Source of the DNA: JAVBRU01 sp031547595 | GTDB taxonomy: Bacteria > Bacillota > Clostridia > Christensenellales > Aristaeellaceae | Reading direction: 5' to 3' | Assembly: GCA_031547595.1 (NCBI GenBank) | Contig: JAVBRU010000013.1 | Location: 1 to 19,349, forward strand | DNA: 19,349 bases | Part shown: one piece after another, positions 15,686-19,349 of the stretch | How the letters are laid out: each line of letters begins with the position of its first letter | Numbering within the stretch: position 1 is the first letter of the stretch | The notes under the pieces: generated by a model | The model's database searches: none | What the model saw: only the letters and a program-made list of their open reading frames with translations | Told to the model about the DNA's origin: nothing | Translations under genes and position numbers: made by a program

Positions 15686-16972
15686 ATGGCAAAGAGGGGC
15701 TTGCTGATTTTCCTGGTGTTGGCACTTTTGATTCCCTGCGCTTTTGCGCAGGAGGCCGATGTACCCAAACTGTCCTTGCAGCTGGAAGAAAGTGCCCTCT
15801 GCGCAGGGGCTGTTCTCCATGGAACGATCAGCAGTGATATTCCCGCACCGCAGGCTGTGGAAGTGGTGGTCAGCCTGGGTGAGTTTGGCGCGCAAAGGGT
15901 GCAGCTTTCGGCTGGCGAAACCAGCGTTTCTTTCAGCCTGGTCACCGGGCAAAGCAGTAAAAAACAAACGGTTGCCTGCGCTTTGCTGGCGGGAGAGGGC
16001 TACGCCCTGTCTGCGACGGCTTCAAAGCAAGTGACGCTGGATATCACGCCGCGCTTTGCGTCCAACCTCGATCAGTACATTTGCTATTTGGGGCATGAGA
16101 CATCCTTCCTGTTCTCCTGCAAGCGCCCTTCGGCTATTTCCGGCAAGATGGATTTTGAGCTTCGGGACGAAACCGGCCTTGTATATGCCACCAAAACATA
16201 CAATAACCCCTCCAATAACCTTGGCTTCAAGGTGTTGATTGAGGAAGCGATGCTGGGGCGGCATGATTTGAGCGTTTGGTATGACGGCGTATGCGTGTCA
16301 GACCCTGTGTATGCCGCAATTGGCGATATGTCTGTGAAGCTGATCACCACCGTGCCTACCATGGAACAATACATGGCAATCACGGTGGACTGCGCGTATT
16401 ATGAATCCCAGACCGATGCTTTCATAGCGCTGTTTGAAGAGTTTGGCATCAAGTGCACTTTCTTTATGACGGGCGAGTTTGTGCGCGATTTCACGGATTC
16501 CGCGCGCAAGATATTTGATGCCGGGCACGAGGTGGCCAGCCACAGCTTCACCCATCCGCGCCTTTCCCAGATCACACCCGCAGCGTTGGTGGATCAGCTG
16601 CACCGCACCAACAATATCATCGAAAGAACCTTTGGTGTGTACCCGAAGCTCTTGCGCCCGCCGTATGGCGATTACGACAAGAAGGTGAACGTCGTATCCC
16701 GCAGCGAGGGCCAGGATGTCATCATGTGGTCGATCGACTCGCACGATTGGGACACCGCGTATGATTACAACAAGATTTATAAGCGCGTGACCAAGGATGT
16801 AGGGCCGGGGCATATCATCCTGTTCCATCTGGATGGCCGGTATTCGATCTCGGTGCTGCGTGCGGCGCTTCCTTATTATATGAACGAGCTGGGGCTGCAG
16901 CCCGTTACGGTGTCGGAGCTTTTGGAGATTGCCGGGATTGCGCCCTATCCGAAGCCCTTTGAGACGAAATAA
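15686..16972 (+). CDS. Secreted polysaccharide deacetylase (NodB/CE4 family) with N-terminal beta domain
   Basis: This 428-residue protein has a signal peptide (cleavage probably after AFA at residue 21), about 200 residues of beta-rich sequence of unknown role, and a C-terminal NodB domain (about 228-415). Motif 1 reads TVDCAYYE: the catalytic-base Asp235 is kept, but the usual second Asp, a metal ligand, is Cys236. The other metal ligands His286 and His290 (HSFTHP), the RPPYGDYD motif with Arg324, SIDSHDW and LFHLDG (His381) are present. The family removes acetyl groups from peptidoglycan or other cell-surface glycans. DCA/DAA/DIS variants of motif 1 are known in clostridial and sporulation-type deacetylases. 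I chose the ATG at 15686, since AAAGG lies 9 bases upstream and would overlap the ATG at 15677. A terminator follows. Confidence 0.88.
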   Translation: MAKRGLLIFLVLALLIPCAFAQEADVPKLSLQLEESALCAGAVLHGTISSDIPAPQAVEVVVSLGEFGAQRVQLSAGETSVSFSLVTGQSSKKQTVACALLAGEGYALSATASKQVTLDITPRFASNLDQYICYLGHETSFLFSCKRPSAISGKMDFELRDETGLVYATKTYNNPSNNLGFKVLIEEAMLGRHDLSVWYDGVCVSDPVYAAIGDMSVKLITTVPTMEQYMAITVDCAYYESQTDAFIALFEEFGIKCTFFMTGEFVRDFTDSARKIFDAGHEVASHSFTHPRLSQITPAALVDQLHRTNNIIERTFGVYPKLLRPPYGDYDKKVNVVSRSEGQDVIMWSIDSHDWDTAYDYNKIYKRVTKDVGPGHIILFHLDGRYSISVLRAALPYYMNELGLQPVTVSELLEIAGIAPYPKPFETK

Positions 16973-16982
16973 TGTCTATGGA

Positions 16983-17018
16983 AGCGGCGGCGATATAAGC
17001 CGCCGCTCTTCCTCTTTT
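16983..17018 (+). terminator. Intrinsic terminator after the deacetylase gene
   Basis: A perfect 9-base stem, AGCGGCGGC (16983-16991) with GCCGCCGCT (16999-17007), encloses a 7-base loop and is followed by CTTCCTCTTTT. It starts 11 bases after the deacetylase stop. The T-tract is interrupted by C, so termination may be incomplete. The ribosome binding site of the recombinase gene follows within a few bases. Confidence 0.8.
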
Positions 17019-17029
17019 GAGGTGAGTAT

Positions 17030-18136
17030 ATGGCCAATCAAACCTATCAAAGCATGGTCAGCGAAAAAACGCTGGAGCGGCTTCGACAAATGCAAAAGGA
17101 GCTGCCGGTAGTATGCACGGACTTTTTTCGGTCGATCGCCAATACCACCAGCGCATTGACGCGGCTGGCCTATGCTTATGATTTCCGGCTGTTCTTTGGC
17201 TATCTGTGCGCGGAGAACCCACTCTTTGGCGATACCGAGCCGCGCTTTATCGCCCCGGAGCATTTGCGCAAAGTGACCTCTCGGGATATCGAGGGCTTTC
17301 AGGAATACCTGGCGCAGTATTATTTGAATGATTTGGAAGAGGGCACCACGCGCGTGGTGCAAAATAAAGAGCTTGGCATTATGCGCAAGCTCTGTTCGGT
17401 GCGTTCGCTGTTTGATTATCTTTTCAAAAGCAAGCTCTTGGAGGCCAATGTGACGCAGCTTGTCGATCTGCCCAAAATCCACGACAAGCCTATTTTGCGC
17501 CTGGAAGCGGACGAAATGCAAAAGCTACTGGATACGGCAGATACCGGAGAAGGGCTGCCGCCGCATCAACAGAAGTATCTTCAGGCCACCCGCACCCGTG
17601 ATGTGGCGATGCTGCTATTGTTCCTTGGTACCGGCATCCGCGTCAGCGAGTGCGTGGGCATTGATCTGACGGATATCGATTTTGAGCTCAACGCGTTCTT
17701 GGTCACCCGCAAGGGCGGCAATCAGACCATTTTGTATTTCCCCCAGCAGGTGGCGGATGCGCTGCAGGCCTACCTCCGCGAGCGCGAAGAGATCACACCG
17801 CTGGAAGGGCACGAGAATGCGCTGTTTTTGTCCACCCAAAGACGCCGCATTACTCAGCGCGCCGTGCAAAACCTGGTCAAAAAATATGCGCAGGTGGCAG
17901 CACCGCTCAAAAAACGCATTAGCCCGCATAAGCTGCGCAGCACCTTTGGTACCAATCTGTACCAGGAAACAGGCGATATCTATCTGGTGGCCGATGTGCT
18001 GGGGCACAGCGATGTGAACACCACCCGCCGCCATTATGCCGCCATGAGCGATGCGCACAAGCGTCAGGCCGTCAAATATGTTAACCTGCCCAAGGTGGAG
18101 CTGGATGTGCCCCTGGAAACAGATGAAGAACTATAG
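17030..18136 (+). CDS. Tyrosine recombinase/integrase, XerC/XerD-like
   Basis: This 368-residue recombinase has an N-terminal SAM-like core-binding domain (about 30-140) and a C-terminal catalytic domain with the complete active set: Arg204 (GTGIRVSE), Lys228 (TRKGG), His300 and Arg303 (SPHKLRSTFGT), His326 (LGHSDVNTT) and nucleophile Tyr336 (RRHYA). It would cut and rejoin DNA through a 3'-phosphotyrosine. It is longer than XerC/D (about 300) because of added N-terminal residues and an insert near 170-187. It could be a chromosome-dimer resolvase or an integrase of a local element; no attachment site, excisionase or phage gene is visible, which favours a housekeeping or orphan role. GAGGTG lies just before the ATG. 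Its stop overlaps the stop of the convergent cysteine-rich gene. Confidence 0.9.
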   Translation: MANQTYQSMVSEKTLERLRQMQKELPVVCTDFFRSIANTTSALTRLAYAYDFRLFFGYLCAENPLFGDTEPRFIAPEHLRKVTSRDIEGFQEYLAQYYLNDLEEGTTRVVQNKELGIMRKLCSVRSLFDYLFKSKLLEANVTQLVDLPKIHDKPILRLEADEMQKLLDTADTGEGLPPHQQKYLQATRTRDVAMLLLFLGTGIRVSECVGIDLTDIDFELNAFLVTRKGGNQTILYFPQQVADALQAYLREREEITPLEGHENALFLSTQRRRITQRAVQNLVKKYAQVAAPLKKRISPHKLRSTFGTNLYQETGDIYLVADVLGHSDVNTTRRHYAAMSDAHKRQAVKYVNLPKVELDVPLETDEEL

Positions 18137-18310
18137 TTTCTCCGCTTCCTCCGGCGCTTCAATATCGTCAATGGGCAGGGAGAGATACTCGCTTTCGCCC
18201 TTCACGCAGCGCATGCAGTTGTCGCAAATCTTGGTGCTGTCAAGATCGCACTTTTCACACTCGCCGCACGCAATGCACACGCGGTCGTATAATACACATT
18301 CTTTTTCCAT
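18131..18310 (-). CDS. Small cysteine-rich, probably metal-binding protein (59 aa)
   Basis: The frame encodes 59 residues from an ATG at 18310, with GAGGGG about 7 bases upstream, to a TAG at 18131. Eight cysteines fall in two clusters: Cys5, then Cys12-x2-Cys15-x2-Cys18-x2-Cys21, then Cys29-x2-Cys32-x2-Cys35. An acidic tail (PIDDIEAPEEAEK) follows. Regular CxxC spacing points to zinc or iron-sulfur binding. It differs from a bacterial ferredoxin because no CxxxCP follows either cluster. I do not recognise the family. It lies between the recombinase (convergent, sharing a CTATAG that gives both stops) and lexA (divergent, with the LexA box about 50 bases upstream of its ATG). A link to DNA damage response is possible but unproven. 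Confidence 0.75.
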   Translation of the reverse strand: MEKECVLYDRVCIACGECEKCDLDSTKICDNCMRCVKGESEYLSLPIDDIEAPEEAEKL

Positions 18311-18354
18311 AGGAGCCCCTCACAATTTTTTTATCAGAACAGGTGTTTTGCTAC

Positions 18355-18383
18355 TTGCCAAACGTACGTTTCCGTGCTATAAT
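18355..18383 (+). promoter_or_regulatory. lexA promoter with an embedded LexA (SOS) box
   Basis: A -35 TTGCCA (18355-18360) and a perfect -10 TATAAT (18378-18383) are 17 bases apart. Between and overlapping them, CAAACGTACGTTTC (18359-18372) matches the Bacillus-type LexA consensus CGAACRNRYGTTYC at 13 of 14 positions and holds a perfect 12-base palindrome. LexA bound here would block RNA polymerase, giving autorepression relieved by DNA damage. The same box lies upstream of the divergent cysteine-rich gene, where no clear promoter was resolved. Confidence 0.88.
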
Positions 18384-18415
18384 GTGCATAGGAAATCGCA
18401 AAAGGAGTGACGTAC

Positions 18416-19045
18416 ATGCCCAAATATCCGCGCGGGGATACACAGCAGCGTATACTTGAATACATCAAGAGTGAAACGCAAAAGAAGGGGTATGCCCCTT
18501 CTGTGCGCGAGATTGGCGAGGCAGTGGGCCTCAAATCCACCTCCACAGTGCACGGGCATCTGGAGCGTTTGCAAAAGAAAGGCCTTTTGCACCGCGAGAA
18601 GATGAAGCCTCGCACCATTGATGTGACGGATGAAAGCATGGCGCGCGCCAGCACGCAGAGCGTGCCTGTGGTAGGCCGTGTTTCCGCCGGCTCGCCCATT
18701 TTGGCCGAGGAGCAGGTGGAAGAATACGTGCGCCTGCCTGAGGTGATGCTGGGCGACGGCGAAAACTTCATCCTCAATATCAGGGGCGACAGCATGATCA
18801 ATGCGGGCATTCTGGATGGCGACTGCGTGGTGGTGCACAAGCAGAGCGATGCACACAACGGCGATATCGTGGTGGCACTTATCGACGACGAGGCCACTTG
18901 CAAGCGCTTCTATAAAGAGCAGGGGCATATCCGCCTGCAGGCCGAAAATCCCGCTTACGCGCCGATTATTGAGCGCAATGTCATCATCCTTGGCAAGGTG
19001 GTATCCCTCTACCGCGTGATGGGCGAAAAGTTCCGCGCCCTGTGA
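18416..19045 (+). CDS. lexA: LexA repressor, SOS response regulator
   Basis: This 209-residue repressor has an N-terminal winged helix (PSVREIGEAVGLKSTSTVHGHLERL, about 28-52) that binds SOS boxes. A C-terminal S24 self-cleavage domain has the Ala91-Gly92 scissile bond (RVSAGSP), Ser126 (GDSMINAGI) and Lys163 (ATCKRF). RecA filaments trigger cleavage after DNA damage. I chose the ATG at 18416 because AAGGAG ends 8 bases before it; a GTG at 18407 in the same frame overlaps that site. The promoter carries its own LexA box. Length and all catalytic residues are normal for the family. Confidence 0.97.
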   Translation: MPKYPRGDTQQRILEYIKSETQKKGYAPSVREIGEAVGLKSTSTVHGHLERLQKKGLLHREKMKPRTIDVTDESMARASTQSVPVVGRVSAGSPILAEEQVEEYVRLPEVMLGDGENFILNIRGDSMINAGILDGDCVVVHKQSDAHNGDIVVALIDDEATCKRFYKEQGHIRLQAENPAYAPIIERNVIILGKVVSLYRVMGEKFRAL

Positions 19046-19206
19046 CGGAGAGGGGGACGAGGAACGGGGAACGCTGGGGCTGCTCGCCCAGAAACCTCTT
19101 CCACCTCAATCGTCGCGCTGCCACACTGCGGCGTGTCATCGCTCGTTTCGGTGTCCGACTCCGCTTCGCTTCATCCGCCACAGGCGGCGCTCGGCTCCGT
19201 CGCTCA

Positions 19207-19227
19207 CCAGGGGGATGAGCCCCCTGG
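19207..19227. repeat. Perfect 8-bp inverted repeat (hairpin)
   Basis: CCAGGGGG (19207-19214) pairs with CCCCCTGG (19220-19227) around a 5-base loop. No T-run follows on either strand, so it is not a classical intrinsic terminator. It may be part of a dispersed intergenic repeat. Confidence 0.6.
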
Positions 19228-19270
19228 CCCCGCAATTACAAATTATCACATATTGCGTGCGTGATTTGCG

Positions 19271-19311
19271 AAATGCTGGAATGGGTATGTGTCATAGCCA
19301 TTCCGGCATTT
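19271..19311. terminator. Long hairpin, possible bidirectional terminator
   Basis: AAATGCTGGAATGG (19271-19284) pairs over 14 positions with CCATTCCGGCATTT (19298-19311), with one mismatch that is a G-U wobble in RNA, around a 13-base loop. ATTTT ends the plus-strand arm and CATTTC the minus-strand arm. The T-runs are short, so a terminator role for lexA or for a gene to the right is plausible but uncertain. Confidence 0.45.
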
Positions 19312-19349
19312 TGTGGTATCAGAACAGCCCGGAGATTGTGCCGTTTTCA

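Larger units (their letters stand above)
19046..19349. other. Non-coding region with inverted repeats downstream of lexA
   Basis: I see no convincing gene in these 304 bases. The left two thirds are G+C-rich and pyrimidine-rich on the plus strand (about 19100-19205), with a small CCGCC-ACA-GGCGG hairpin at 19175-19187 and a CTGGG/CCCAG pair at 19074-19091. The last 120 bases are A+T-richer. The composition is unlike the neighbouring genes and resembles an intergenic repeat or the remnant of a mobile element, but I cannot test this without other copies. Confidence 0.5.

Noticed and set aside
17030..18136. Recombinase as the marker of an integrated phage or genomic island
   Set aside because: No tRNA, attachment repeat, excisionase, relaxase or phage structural gene is present, and the neighbours are chromosomal in character.
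18984..19235. Minus-strand open frame across the lexA end and the downstream tract
   Set aside because: The product is Arg/Pro-rich with no ribosome binding site and overlaps the lexA 3' end; it looks like read-through of G+C-rich non-coding sequence.
19273..19349. Short open frame from an ATG at 19273 running off the window
   Set aside because: There is no ribosome binding site, it starts inside the long hairpin, and the 25 visible residues show no family feature.

Overview
The window (about 57% G+C by eye) looks like chromosomal DNA of a Gram-positive, anaerobic-type Clostridia bacterium (Bacillota). The grounds are strong AAGGAGG-type ribosome binding sites before nearly every gene, a Bacillus/Clostridium-type LexA box, a BcrA-like ABC transporter coupled to a two-component system, a PocR-AraC sugar regulator and a PMCA-type calcium pump. 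No tRNA, rRNA, CRISPR array or insertion sequence was seen.

Layout, left to right. (1) Bases 3-173 hold the tail of a one-pass membrane protein cut by the window edge. (2) Bases 185-3597, minus strand, form an operon of OmpR-type response regulator (TTG start), ABC ATPase, ABC-2 permease and one-TM histidine kinase. This is the layout of peptide-antibiotic sensing and detoxification modules. A consensus promoter lies before the regulator, and possible regulator sites lie before the ATPase. (3) Bases 3710-6385, plus strand, encode a PMCA-like P-type calcium ATPase whose Shine-Dalgarno sequence lies in an inverted repeat. (4) Bases 6386-11087, minus strand, are a compact four-gene sugar operon: class II aldolase, FucI-like isomerase, FGGY kinase and DUF4432 mutarotase-like protein. 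A divergent AraC regulator with a PocR sensor (11239-12123) probably controls it. The chemistry suggests aldose to ketose to ketose phosphate to DHAP plus an aldehyde, but the substrate is not named by the sequence. (5) Bases 12186-16972, plus strand, are an exported two-gene unit: a 1157-residue protein of ten SdrD-B/Cna-B-like repeats without a sortase signal, then a secreted polysaccharide deacetylase. A TTGACA-17-TATCAT promoter precedes the pair and an intrinsic terminator follows it. (6) Bases 17030-19045 carry a XerC/D-like tyrosine recombinase, a convergent 59-residue cysteine-rich protein, and lexA with a LexA box between its -35 and -10 elements. (7) Bases 19046-19349 are non-coding and rich in inverted repeats.

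Three start corrections matter. The DUF4432 gene begins at a GTG at 7357, overlapping the kinase stop by 4 bases. The aldolase begins at 11087. The ABC ATPase begins at 2840. Longer open frames run further upstream in each case, but the ribosome binding sites and family homology support the shorter forms. The best candidates for something undescribed are the cysteine-rich mini-protein facing lexA, the unanchored repeat protein paired with a deacetylase, and the unassigned sugar pathway.
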